NCBI GenBank assembly: GCA_014359475.1
Contig: JACIZI010000023.1
Location: 1 to 63,001, forward strand
Length of the DNA stretch: 63,001 bases
DNA from: Marinobacter sp.
GTDB lineage: Bacteria > Pseudomonadota > Gammaproteobacteria > Pseudomonadales > Oleiphilaceae
Reading direction: 5' to 3'
Shown here piece by piece: positions 8,573-17,272 of this stretch. Position 1 is the stretch's first letter. Each line of letters opens with the position of its first letter. The notes beneath the pieces are model-generated. The model worked only from the letters and a program-made list of their open reading frames with translations, was not told the DNA's origin and searched no databases. The translations under genes were made by a program, and so were the position numbers.

Positions 8573-8732
8573 TTTTGAAACTTCATTTTCGACTGCCATC
8601 TTATCAACCTCACTTTTCCTGTTTCGTTCGCTTACTTCGCTCACGTATGGTGCAGAAAAACCTCCATGGCGACTCCCTGGTGCTGATTATGCCTCCTTTA
8701 CCTAAAACCCCGGCTATTTTAATGGCACCAAT

Positions 8733-8744
8733 TTTGCTAGCAAT
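8733..8744. promoter_or_regulatory. Island operator site 3 (TTTGCTAGCAAT)
   Basis: The core TTGCTAGCAA is a perfect 10-base palindrome. It ends 32 bases before the ATG of the Liv-type binding-protein gene, a typical repressor position. It is identical over 12 bases to the site at 23359 upstream of the last amidohydrolase. Confidence 0.65.
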
Positions 8745-8776
8745 CTTTCGAAAACACTTATACCCGGAGAAACAAA

Positions 8777-9955
8777 ATGTCTTTGAAACAAAAAATACGT
8801 CGGTGGTTGATTGCCTTGTGCGCGCCCTTAATGGTGTCGCTTGCCGCTAGCCCCCAGGCTGCGGAACCCTTGAAAGTGGGGCTGGTGGCCGCTCTGTCTG
8901 GCCAGTCGGCCAAGTCCGGTGAGGCCATCACCCGCGGGCTCACCATTGCCATTGATGAGATCAACGCCAGTGGTGGCATCCTGGGCCGGCAGGTGGAGCT
9001 ACTGCGCAGGGATGACGAAAGCAACCCCAACAAGGGGCTTCTTGCCGCCCGGGAACTGGTTCAGCAGGAAAAGGTTGCCGTGCTGTTCGGGGGGCTGGAT
9101 ACCCCCGTTTCCCTGGCTATTGTGCCGCTGGCCAACCGTATGAAGTTTCCGTTCATGGGCGTCTGGGCGGCGGGCACGCCCATCACTCGTAATGGCGCCG
9201 ATGAAAACTATGTGTTCCGGGTCTCTGCAGTGGACGAGCTGGTAGACGAAGCCCTGGTGCAATACGGCATCGATCGGTTCGACATGGAAAAGCCCGGCAT
9301 GATCCTGATCAACAACCCCTGGGGCGAGTCCAATGAACTTGGCTTTCGCAAGGCACTGGAGGCCCGCGATATGGAATGGGCAGGCATTGAGCGGTTTGAG
9401 AGTAACGATACCGATGTGGTGCCCCAGCTCAGCCGCCTGCGGGATCAGGGAGCCGATGCTTTGCTGATGGTGGCCAACGTATCGCCCTCGGCCCAGGTTG
9501 TGAAATCCCTGGACCGCATGGGCTGGGAGGTGCCGATCATCTCCCACTGGGGCCCGGCCGGTGGTCGTTTCAGTGAACTGGCCGGTAAAAACGCCGACAA
9601 AGTGCACTTTATCCAGACCTTTACTTTCTCTGAAGGCGGAACCGGCAAAGGTGCCGAGGTTCTGAAATCCCTCAAGGCGAAGTTTCCGGAAATCCAGACT
9701 CTGGCCGATGTGACACCCGCAGTGGGTATTGCCAATGCCTACGATGCCATGCACCTGACCGCACTGGCTATCGAGAACGCAGGCAACACCAACGGTGCGG
9801 CCATTCGCCAGGGCTACTATGACATCGACAGCTACAGCGGGTTGATCAAGGACTACTCATCACCCTTCTCGCCCCAGCAGCATGATGCCGTGGGGCCGGA
9901 AGACTATGTGTTCACACACTTCGTTGATGGCCGGATCGTACCTCTCGAGTTCTGA
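8777..9955 (+). CDS. Branched-chain amino acid-type ABC substrate-binding protein (LivJ/UrtA-like)
   Basis: Periplasmic type-I binding protein, 392 residues, with a signal peptide (KIRRWLIALC to about residue 29, cut near QAA-E). The family start LKVGLVAALSGQSAKSGEA and the two-lobe pattern with VLFGGLDTPVSLA are clear. Members bind branched amino acids, amides, urea or aromatic acids. The ligand is unknown here. Start ATG 8777 follows CGGAGA. It heads an operon of importer genes and a cytosine-deaminase-like hydrolase, so a heterocyclic or amide ligand is plausible (inference). Confidence 0.88.
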   Translation: MSLKQKIRRWLIALCAPLMVSLAASPQAAEPLKVGLVAALSGQSAKSGEAITRGLTIAIDEINASGGILGRQVELLRRDDESNPNKGLLAARELVQQEKVAVLFGGLDTPVSLAIVPLANRMKFPFMGVWAAGTPITRNGADENYVFRVSAVDELVDEALVQYGIDRFDMEKPGMILINNPWGESNELGFRKALEARDMEWAGIERFESNDTDVVPQLSRLRDQGADALLMVANVSPSAQVVKSLDRMGWEVPIISHWGPAGGRFSELAGKNADKVHFIQTFTFSEGGTGKGAEVLKSLKAKFPEIQTLADVTPAVGIANAYDAMHLTALAIENAGNTNGAAIRQGYYDIDSYSGLIKDYSSPFSPQQHDAVGPEDYVFTHFVDGRIVPLEF

Positions 9956-9966
9956 TCCTGACCGTA

Positions 9967-9993
9967 GCCGCCCGGGACCTGCTCCCGGGCGGC
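9967..9993 (+). other. Intercistronic hairpin after Liv-type binding-protein gene
   Basis: GCCGCCCGGGA (9967-9977) pairs perfectly with TCCCGGGCGGC (9983-9993) around CCTGC. The LivH ribosome site AGGAG follows directly. With no T-run, it probably stabilises the upstream message or limits read-through. Confidence 0.6.
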
Positions 9994-10009
9994 AGGAGAA
10001 CGTCACGCC

Positions 10010-10879
10010 ATGATTACCGCCAGCATTATCAGTGGCCTCAGCATGGGCAGCATGTATGCGCTGCTGGCCCTGGGGTTTCACATCACTTTCATTGTCTCCC
10101 GCACGGTCAACTTTGCCCAGGGCAGTGCGGTCATGGTGGGGGCCGTGCTTGGCTACACCTTCTGCATTACCTGGGGTTTGCCGTGGTTGCTGGCAGCAGT
10201 GCTAACGCTGACAATCTGCGCCCTGTACGGACTGGCCATAGAGCGCTTTCTGGTGCGCCCCTTCCATAGCCGGGGGTCCGAGGCCTGGCTGCTGGCCACC
10301 GTGGCCGGCGGTCTGTTTATCGACAACCTGGTCATGTTCACCTTCGGCAAGGAGCCCCGGCGGTTTACCCTTGAGGCCGTGAACCATCGCCTTGAACTGG
10401 CAGGCACCGGTGTGGACCTGATGCAACTGATTATTCCCGCCGTGGTCGCCATCATCGTGATTTCGCTGGTGCTGGTGCAGCGTTATACCCACTTGGGCAA
10501 GGTGCTGGCAGCCACTGTCCAGAATCCTTCTGCGGCACGCATGATGGGCGTTCATGTCAACCGGGTGGTTGCCGCATCGTTTGCGGTCTCGACGGTACTT
10601 GCTGGTATTGGCGGGTTACTGATCGCACCTCTGGTCAGTGTTCATTCCGATATGGGTACCCTGTTCGGCCTCAAGGCCTTTGCGGTTGCCATTCTTGGCG
10701 GCATTGCCAGCGCCAATGGCGTGGTCATGGCTGGCCTGCTGTTTGGCCTGGCGGAGGCCCTTATCATCGTTTACCTGGGTTCAACGATGGCCCAGATAGT
10801 GACCTTCAGCCTGGTGATCGTCATTCTGGCCATGCGCCCCAACGGCCTGTTCGGCTCAAAAACCCTGGTAAAAGTATGA
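10010..10879 (+). CDS. Branched-chain amino acid-type ABC permease, LivH family
   Basis: Inner-membrane permease, 289 residues, about eight hydrophobic helices. Family markers are GLSMGSMYALLALGF at the N-terminus and FGLKAFAVAILGGIASANG in the last third. Ribosome site AGGAG is upstream of ATG 10010. It overlaps the next gene by 4 bases (ATGA), so it is translationally coupled to the fused permease-ATPase protein. Confidence 0.9.
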   Translation: MITASIISGLSMGSMYALLALGFHITFIVSRTVNFAQGSAVMVGAVLGYTFCITWGLPWLLAAVLTLTICALYGLAIERFLVRPFHSRGSEAWLLATVAGGLFIDNLVMFTFGKEPRRFTLEAVNHRLELAGTGVDLMQLIIPAVVAIIVISLVLVQRYTHLGKVLAATVQNPSAARMMGVHVNRVVAASFAVSTVLAGIGGLLIAPLVSVHSDMGTLFGLKAFAVAILGGIASANGVVMAGLLFGLAEALIIVYLGSTMAQIVTFSLVIVILAMRPNGLFGSKTLVKV

Positions 10880-13383
10880 CTTCTGTAACTGCGGTGACAT
10901 CCCATCGGATGCTGGTGCCGGCGCTAATGGGAGTGCTGGCACTGGCCGGTGCCATCCTGTCATTTACCCTGGGGGGCTACGGTCTTCTGGTGCTGACCCT
11001 GATCGCACTCAGCACGGTGGTGTGTTGCGGCCTTAACATCCTGATTGGGCTGAGCGGTCAGATTTCCTTCGGACATGTGGCTTTCTATGCCATCGGCGCC
11101 TACATCTCCGCCCTTATGATGATGGCAGGGGTGCCCCTTGTGCTCGGCATGATTACCGCAGCCGTTGCGACGGCTGTGGTTGGCGCTCTGCTGGCGATAC
11201 CGGCGGTGCGTGTCAGCGGCCCCTATCTGGCTATGGTTACCATCGCGTTCGGCTTTATTGTGCATCATGGTCTGATCGAATGGCGCTCGGTGACCGGCGG
11301 GTCTAACGGCCTGGCTGGTGTACCCATGCCCGATACCGGCAGCCTGCCGGCGGATACCGGCCTGGCGCTGATTGCCATCGCGCTGATGGTGGCCTCATTG
11401 GCCTTCTTCCACGGGCTGGCAGGCAGTGGCTGGGGGCGCGCCATTCGTTCCGTGAAGGCAACCGAGATTGCCGCCCGGTCCCTGGGCTTCAACCCGGTTC
11501 AGACCAAGACCCTGGCCTTTGCCCTGTCGGCGCTTTTCGCTGGCGTGGCGGGGTCACTGCTGTCGCCGCTGATGATGTTCATCAATCCGGAATCCTTTCC
11601 GTTTACCCAGTCCATCCTGTTTGTGCTGGCGGTGATTGTCGGTGGCGCTGGTACCGTGTTTGGCCCCTTGCTGGGCGCACTGCTGATTGTGCTGGTGCCG
11701 GAACTGCTTTCCGGCATGGCAGAAATGCGACTGCTGCTGTTTGCCGGGGTGCTGCTGGGGGTATTGTGGATAGCACCCACCGGCGCCCTCGGTATTTTGC
11801 AGAAGCGCTTCGCACGACCGGCAAAGGTGATACCCGGGTGCCAGCCCGACACTGCCAGGCTGAAAACCTTCCTGACCTGCGACGCTGCCGCACCGGAAGG
11901 GCTTCAGGTAGAGAATCTTGGCATCCGCTTTGGCGGGGTCCAGGCAGCTGAGAAGGTCACCTTCACTGCCCGGCCCGGCTCGGTCACCAGTATTATCGGC
12001 CCCAATGGCGCGGGGAAAACCACAGTATTGAACATGATCAGTGGTTTCTATGCACCTGACAGCGGCCGCATCGAGCTTGATGGCGACCTGGCAGGACTGC
12101 CTGCCTGGAAAATTGCCCGGGCCGGTATAGGGCGCACCTATCAGACCACCCAACTGTTCACCGGTCTGTCGGTGCTGGAAAACCTGCTGGCCGGCATGCA
12201 GCAGGGACAGTTCGGGGACTGCTGGCGGGGCCCGGAATCAGGTCAGGTAGCGCTGGCCATGGATCTGCTGGCCCTGGTTGGCTACCGGGGCTCCATCCAT
12301 ACCCCGGCGGAAGACCTTCCCCATGTAGACCGGCGGCTGGTGGAAATTGCCCGCGCCCTGGCTCTGAAACCCAGGGTACTGCTGCTGGACGAGCCAGCAG
12401 CCGGGCTCAGCCGCGCCGATACCGATCAGCTCGCAGAGCTTCTTAAGGTTATCTCCGGCTATGGTATTGCGGTGATTCTGGTGGAGCACGACATGACCAT
12501 GGTGATGGCGGTGTCCGACCGTATCCTGGTACTGGATTCCGGCCAGCCTATTGCCTGGGGCGAGCCGGATTCGGTTCGCTCCAATCCGGATGTTGTGCGG
12601 GCCTACCTGGGCAGCACTGACTATCAGGCACCGCCCCGGCCAGAACCCTGGAACGGCAGCCGCGACGCCACACTGTTCGTCAAGGACCTGGTCATCGACT
12701 ATGGCGCCGCGCCGGTTGTGGAGGGTGTCAGCCTGGTGGTTAACCCGGGTGAACTGATTGCCATCCTGGGTGCCAATGGTGCAGGCAAGTCAAGCATTCT
12801 GCAGGCGATAGCCGGGCTGCATGGTGCCAGCGGTGGCAGCATTGTTCTGAATAATGAGAACATCGAAACCCTCGATGCCAGCCAGATTGCCCGCAAGGGT
12901 CTGGCACTGGTACCGGAAGGCCGGCAGGTGTTCCCGGAACTGAGCGTGCGGGACAACCTGTTGATGGGCGCCTATACACGCAACGACCGCAGGGGGCTCC
13001 AGCAGGAAGTGGATCGTATTCTGACCCGGTTTCCGCGCCTGAAAGACCGGATCGACAGCCCCGCAGGCCTGCTGTCGGGTGGCGAACAGCAGATGGTGGC
13101 CATCGGTCGCGGCCTGATGGCAAAGCCCTCAATCCTGCTGCTGGATGAGCCCTCTCTGGGACTGGCGCCCGCCATGGTAGCCGAGCTTTACGATGCCCTG
13201 GCCGCCCTGAGGGACGAAGGGGTCACACTGTTGCTGGTGGACCAGATGGCCAACCTGGCCCTGCAGGTAGCGGACCGGGCCTATGTGTTGGAAACAGGGC
13301 GGGTGGTCCACGCCGGCGACGCCGCGACCCTGCGTAACGACAAGGAACTGGAAGCCGCTTATCTGGGAGAGAATGCCTCATGA
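10876..13383 (+). CDS. LivM-LivG-LivF triple fusion: permease plus two ABC ATPases
   Basis: A single 835-residue reading frame carries three normally separate subunits. Residues 1 to about 320 are a LivM permease with many helices. About 345-580 is a LivG ATPase (Walker A GPNGAGKTT near 375, Walker B VLLLDEPAAGLS). About 595-835 is a LivF ATPase (Walker A GANGAGKSS near 631, signature LLSGGEQQ, Walker B ILLLDEPSLGLAP). LivM-LivG fusions are common, but the full triple fusion is unusual in my knowledge. In the LivG part the signature position reads LPHVDRR instead of an LSxGQQ-like motif, so one composite ATP site may be degenerate. The gene overlaps both neighbours by 4 bases. No frameshift is visible. 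Confidence 0.9.
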   Translation: MTSVTAVTSHRMLVPALMGVLALAGAILSFTLGGYGLLVLTLIALSTVVCCGLNILIGLSGQISFGHVAFYAIGAYISALMMMAGVPLVLGMITAAVATAVVGALLAIPAVRVSGPYLAMVTIAFGFIVHHGLIEWRSVTGGSNGLAGVPMPDTGSLPADTGLALIAIALMVASLAFFHGLAGSGWGRAIRSVKATEIAARSLGFNPVQTKTLAFALSALFAGVAGSLLSPLMMFINPESFPFTQSILFVLAVIVGGAGTVFGPLLGALLIVLVPELLSGMAEMRLLLFAGVLLGVLWIAPTGALGILQKRFARPAKVIPGCQPDTARLKTFLTCDAAAPEGLQVENLGIRFGGVQAAEKVTFTARPGSVTSIIGPNGAGKTTVLNMISGFYAPDSGRIELDGDLAGLPAWKIARAGIGRTYQTTQLFTGLSVLENLLAGMQQGQFGDCWRGPESGQVALAMDLLALVGYRGSIHTPAEDLPHVDRRLVEIARALALKPRVLLLDEPAAGLSRADTDQLAELLKVISGYGIAVILVEHDMTMVMAVSDRILVLDSGQPIAWGEPDSVRSNPDVVRAYLGSTDYQAPPRPEPWNGSRDATLFVKDLVIDYGAAPVVEGVSLVVNPGELIAILGANGAGKSSILQAIAGLHGASGGSIVLNNENIETLDASQIARKGLALVPEGRQVFPELSVRDNLLMGAYTRNDRRGLQQEVDRILTRFPRLKDRIDSPAGLLSGGEQQMVAIGRGLMAKPSILLLDEPSLGLAPAMVAELYDALAALRDEGVTLLLVDQMANLALQVADRAYVLETGRVVHAGDAATLRNDKELEAAYLGENAS

Positions 13384-14603
13384 ACGCAATACGATTTACC
13401 AACCTGCGACTGCCCGACAATCCGCAACAGATCACCGAATTAATGGTGGAAGAAGGCCGGTTCGTCAGCCAGTCCGGTTCCGGCTCTGCCGCCCGGGTAA
13501 TCGACCTGGGTGGCCATCTTGTTCTGCCGGGGCTGATCGAAACCCACGTACACCTGGACAAGGCCTGCATCATGGACCGCTGCAAACTGGAGGAAGGCAC
13601 CCTGCAGGAGGCCATCGCCAAAACCAGCGCGGCCAAGGCCGGGTTCACCGAAGCCGACGTCTACCAGCGGGGCGCCCGCATACTGGAGCAGGCCATCACC
13701 CAGGGCACCACCCATATGCGGACCCATGTGGAGCTGGATCCCGGCATCGGCCTGACAGGATTCCGGGCCATCCGGCAGCTGCAGAAGGATTATGCCTGGG
13801 GCATTGGCCTGGAGATCTGCGTGTTCCCCCAGGAAGGCCTGCTCAACAACCCCGGTACCGAGGAACTGCTTTGCGAAGCTCTGGAAAACGGGGCCTCCGT
13901 GCTGGGCGGCTGCCCCTATATGGACAGTGACCCCAAGGGACAGATACAGAGGCTGTTCGAGCTGGCCGAAAAGTATGATTGCGATCTGGACATGCACCTG
14001 GATTTCGACCTGAACCCGGAGGGCATGACGGTACCGGAGGTCATCCGTTGCACCCTGGCCCATGGCTGGCAGCATCGGGTAACCATCGGCCACGTCACCA
14101 AGCTGTCGACCCTGCCGCCGCAGACCCTGCGGAAAACCGCCCTGGCCCTGGCAGAAGCCGGGGTTCAGGTCACCGCCCTGCCATCCACAGACCTGTTCCT
14201 TTCCGGCCGGGACGCCACCCATAATATTCCCAGAGGCGTTGCGCCGCTTCCCAGACTCCACGAGTGCGGGGTTACCTGCTCGCTATCCACCAATAACGTG
14301 GGCAACCCGTTTACCCCCTATGGTGACGCCTCACTGATTCGCCAGGCCAACCTTCTGGCCAACGTCTGCCATCTCGGGACACCGGCAGAGCTGGTTCAGT
14401 GTCTGGACTGGGTATCAAGGGAGTCGGCCAAAATGATACACCTTGAGGGTTACGGCCTGGAGCCGGGATGTCACGCGGATTTTATCGTACTGGATGCACA
14501 ATCACCGGCAGCGGTTATTTCTGAACTGCAGCAACCACTGATGGCCTTCAAGGCGGGCCGCCAGAGCTTCGAACGCCATGCAGCCCGCCTGCTCAGGCCC
14601 TGA
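13380..14603 (+). CDS. Cytosine deaminase-like amidohydrolase, catalytic Asp replaced by Asn
   Basis: Amidohydrolase of the cytosine deaminase/AtzC group, 407 residues, probably cytoplasmic. HxH is at residues 56-58 (ETHVHLD). Barrel motifs DMHLDFDL and IGHVTKLS are present. In cytosine deaminase the last metal/catalytic Asp lies in a HDD motif before PWYPLG. Here the aligned stretch reads STNNVGNPFTPYG, so this Asp appears to be Asn. The change may mark a separate clade with a different reaction or metal use. It is the last gene of the Liv-type operon (ATGA overlap), so it probably acts on the imported solute. It converges with the GntR gene, 20 bases apart. Confidence 0.82.
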   Translation: MNAIRFTNLRLPDNPQQITELMVEEGRFVSQSGSGSAARVIDLGGHLVLPGLIETHVHLDKACIMDRCKLEEGTLQEAIAKTSAAKAGFTEADVYQRGARILEQAITQGTTHMRTHVELDPGIGLTGFRAIRQLQKDYAWGIGLEICVFPQEGLLNNPGTEELLCEALENGASVLGGCPYMDSDPKGQIQRLFELAEKYDCDLDMHLDFDLNPEGMTVPEVIRCTLAHGWQHRVTIGHVTKLSTLPPQTLRKTALALAEAGVQVTALPSTDLFLSGRDATHNIPRGVAPLPRLHECGVTCSLSTNNVGNPFTPYGDASLIRQANLLANVCHLGTPAELVQCLDWVSRESAKMIHLEGYGLEPGCHADFIVLDAQSPAAVISELQQPLMAFKAGRQSFERHAARLLRP

Positions 14604-14623
14604 AACCAGTCTGCCCGGGCGGC

Positions 14624-15319
14624 TCACACGCTGGCCAGCACCGCTTTCAGGTCTATGTCCCGGCTCTCGGTATCATCCAGCGCCAGCTCTGCCTCCAGAT
14701 GATCCAGATGATGCTTCATCAGCCCCTCGGCTTCCTGCACCGCCCCGGCCATCAGCGCCTCCAGAATGGCCTGGTGCTCGTCATGCTGGCAGCTGGGTTC
14801 GTCGTTACGCTGGTAAAGGGCGACAATCAGTGAGCTGCGCACCATCAGATTCTCCATAATATCGGCCAGCACACTGTTGCCGCTGATGCGGCCAAGCAAC
14901 TGGTGGAAACTGCTCAGCTCCCGCACGATGGCGCGGCGGTCACTGCTCTGGGTGGCCCGGGCCTCTGCCGTCATGTGGGCATCTACCTCGCGGGCGAACC
15001 TGCGCATCTTTTCCGGAGTAATGGAGGCAACCACTGCCCCTTCAATGGCACGGCGTGCCACGAAAATCTCCCGCGCTTCCCGGGCGGAAGGCTGGGATAC
15101 ACGGGCACCCCGATTGGGCTCGATGGTCACGATCCTCTGCAATGCAAGCCGCTGCAAAGCAACCTGAACATGATTGCGGTTGGCCTGAAGCGAATCCACA
15201 ATCTGCGCCTCCACCAGCCGGGTGCCGGGGGGCAAAAGGTGCTGGGCGATGGCCCGGGAAAGAGATTCGATAATCCGGTCGACTTCTTTCTGCTTGTTTG
15301 TTCGGGGGATTGCGCCCAT
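14624..15319 (-). CDS. GntR family transcriptional regulator, FCD type
   Basis: DNA-binding regulator, 231 residues from ATG 15319. The N-terminal winged helix is seen in SRAIAQHLLPPGTRLVEAQI and the following HVQVALQRLALQRI. The C-terminal FCD ligand domain follows from about 90 (histidine pattern in FHQLLGRISGN and HDEHQAILEAL). The frame extends upstream to a TTG at 15388, but that extension runs through an operator copy, so I prefer ATG 15319. An island operator (15374-15385) lies 54 bases upstream, consistent with autoregulation. It is divergent from the Dpp-type operon and is the leading candidate for reading the shared motif. Confidence 0.85.
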   Translation of the reverse strand: MGAIPRTNKQKEVDRIIESLSRAIAQHLLPPGTRLVEAQIVDSLQANRNHVQVALQRLALQRIVTIEPNRGARVSQPSAREAREIFVARRAIEGAVVASITPEKMRRFAREVDAHMTAEARATQSSDRRAIVRELSSFHQLLGRISGNSVLADIMENLMVRSSLIVALYQRNDEPSCQHDEHQAILEALMAGAVQEAEGLMKHHLDHLEAELALDDTESRDIDLKAVLASV

Positions 15320-15643
15320 GGAATGTGTTTCACTGATATTTTTGTGGTGCGTTGAATGTCTGGCGACACGGTAATCGCTAGCAATCAATTAGGAGGCCAT
15401 TATCCCTCTACGACACTATAGAAGTAAACCTTCTGCAACTGAGCGCACCTCCCCTGAGGCTCCCTCGCCCCGGGACGGTGCATACAAGTCCGGATATGTG
15501 CCTTAATCGGGCTCTGAAGCACTGCCAAGGACCCTGGCAACTCATCTTAGTTCGTTGTTTATCATTGTCTTTTTAGATGACGTCTTCTTTGGCTTATGGA
15601 TTGCATGCAGTCTGGTCATGATACCCCCACAGGAGCATGCACA
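15320..15643. promoter_or_regulatory. Divergent regulatory region, GntR gene / Dpp-type operon
   Basis: 324 bases with no convincing gene. It holds the operator at 15374-15385 close to the GntR side. A good ribosome site, ACAGGAG, lies at about 15629-15635 before the binding-protein ATG. I see no second operator copy near the Dpp-type start, so control there may be indirect or use the same site at a distance. Confidence 0.5.
15374..15385. promoter_or_regulatory. Island operator site 4 (ATCGCTAGCAAT)
   Basis: One mismatch from ATTGCTAGCAAT. It lies between the divergent GntR regulator and Dpp-type operon, 54 bases from the regulator ATG and about 258 bases from the binding-protein ATG. A copy in a regulator's own promoter is the classical sign of the cognate operator. 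Confidence 0.6.
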
Positions 15644-17260
15644 ATGAATCGTCGCCACTTTCTCAAAGGCGCCACCACTCTTTCTGTCGGTGCCAGCTTT
15701 CTGCCGCTGGCCAAACTGTTACCCACTGCTTCGGCTGCCAGTCAGGAAACGGCGGTGGTGGTTATTGGCGGCACCATCAACAGCCTGGATATTCACCGCA
15801 GCGGCACCAACCGGGACAGCTACCAGGTTGCCATCAACTGCTACGACCGGCTGGTGTCTTTCGGCACAAAACGGATGCCGGACGGCTCACTGAGCTATGA
15901 TTTCGACAATGTCCAGCCGGAACTGGCGGAATCCTGGGAGATCAGTGATGACGGCACGGTGATGACCTTCATAATCCGAGAGGGTGCCACTTTTTGGGAT
16001 CGCAAACCGGTGACTGCCAAAGACGTGAAATGGTCCCTGGACAGGGCTGTGTCCCTGGGTGGCTTCCCCACGGTTCAGATGAAAGCGGGTCGCCTGGAAT
16101 CTCCGGAGCAGTTTGAAGTGGTGGATGACCGGACGTTCCGGATTACCCTGCCCTTCCCATCCAAACTCGCCCTGCCGGACCTGGCTACACCCATTCCCAT
16201 TATCATCAATTCCGAGGTGGCCAAAGCCAATGCCACCGAAGAAGACCCCTGGGCAACCGAATACCTGCACCGCAACCCTGCCGGCTCCGGCGCCTATAAA
16301 GTGGCTCGCTGGAGCCCCGGTGAGCAGCTTGTGTACGAACGCAACCCGGACTGGGCAGCGGGCGAACTGCCCGGCTACCAGCGGGTCATTGTCCGGGAGG
16401 TACCATCCCAGTCCACCCGTCGCGCGCTGATCGAGCGCGGCAGTGTCAGTGCCTCCCACAACATCCCCAACAAGGATGCGAAAGAGCTGGCCAGCAAGGC
16501 CGGTGTAAAGGTCGTCAGCACGCCCATCGAAAACTGCATCTACTCCCTTTGCACCAACCTGGAATTTGAACCCTTCAAGGACAAACGGGTGCGTCAGGCG
16601 GTTGCCTGGTCCATTCCCTACCAGAAAATCTTTGAGCAGGCGGCCTACGAACAGGGTGTGCCCATGTGGGGCGGTCCGGACACGGTTGACGATATCAAAT
16701 GGCCCCAGAAATCCCCCTACCAGCAGAACCTGTACAAAGCCCGGGCCCTGATGGCCGAGGCCGGCTACAAGGACGGCTTCAAGGTGCCGTTGTCTTTCAA
16801 CCTGTCCCATGCGGACTGGGCTGAACCTGCAGCACTGCAGATCCAGAGCGGGCTGGCAGAGATTGGTATTGAAGCCACCATCGAGAAGATTCCCGGGGCC
16901 AACTGGCGCACCATTGCCCTGGTGGAGAAAAAACTGCCTTTGCACCTGGAGAACTTCGGAGGCTGGCTCAACACCCCGGACTATTACTTCTTCTGGGCCT
17001 ATATCAAGGGCAACCTGTTCAACTCCTACAACTACGACAACCCGGAAATGGCCAGGCTGGTGGATGAAACCCTGGACATGGCCATGGACCATCCCGACTA
17101 CAAGCGCAATGTCACACGCATGATCGAGCTGGCGTTCGACGACATCCCCCGCATCCCACTCTGGCAGCCAACCCTGAACGTAGCCTTCAACGACAAGGTA
17201 GAAGGTTACGAGTACTGGTTCCATCGCCAGATGGACATCCGCGCTCTTGAACCGGCATAG
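15644..17260 (+). CDS. Peptide/nickel-type ABC substrate-binding protein (family 5), Tat signal
   Basis: Large periplasmic binding protein, 538 residues, family SBP_bac_5 (DppA/OppA-like). The N-terminus MNRRHFLKGATT carries a twin-arginine motif followed by a hydrophobic run to about residue 33. Conserved family segments include the N-terminal SLDIHRSGTN, the SWEISDDGTVMTFIIREG block and HRNPAGSGAYKV. Start ATG 15644 is preceded by ACAGGAG at 9 bases. An upstream in-frame ATG at 15596 lacks that spacing and would spoil the Tat signal. It heads an operon with two permeases, a double ATPase, a regulator and a gamma-glutamyltransferase-like gene. Peptide-like or amide ligand likely (inference). 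Confidence 0.88.
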   Translation: MNRRHFLKGATTLSVGASFLPLAKLLPTASAASQETAVVVIGGTINSLDIHRSGTNRDSYQVAINCYDRLVSFGTKRMPDGSLSYDFDNVQPELAESWEISDDGTVMTFIIREGATFWDRKPVTAKDVKWSLDRAVSLGGFPTVQMKAGRLESPEQFEVVDDRTFRITLPFPSKLALPDLATPIPIIINSEVAKANATEEDPWATEYLHRNPAGSGAYKVARWSPGEQLVYERNPDWAAGELPGYQRVIVREVPSQSTRRALIERGSVSASHNIPNKDAKELASKAGVKVVSTPIENCIYSLCTNLEFEPFKDKRVRQAVAWSIPYQKIFEQAAYEQGVPMWGGPDTVDDIKWPQKSPYQQNLYKARALMAEAGYKDGFKVPLSFNLSHADWAEPAALQIQSGLAEIGIEATIEKIPGANWRTIALVEKKLPLHLENFGGWLNTPDYYFFWAYIKGNLFNSYNYDNPEMARLVDETLDMAMDHPDYKRNVTRMIELAFDDIPRIPLWQPTLNVAFNDKVEGYEYWFHRQMDIRALEPA

Positions 17261-17272
17261 GGGGCAAGTCAG

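Larger units (their letters stand above)
8313..8776. promoter_or_regulatory. Regulatory intergenic region between importer operons
   Basis: 464 bases without a convincing gene. It carries two island operator copies (8561-8572 and 8733-8744) and leads into the Liv-type binding-protein gene. A 101-codon minus-strand frame covers part of it, but it reads through the first operator and has no recognisable domain, so I do not call it. No clear terminator follows the racemase gene at 8312. Confidence 0.5.

Noticed and set aside
8339-8644. 101-codon minus-strand open frame between the racemase and Liv-type operon
   Set aside because: It covers an operator copy, has no domain I recognise and no operon context. 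More likely chance openness in a promoter region.
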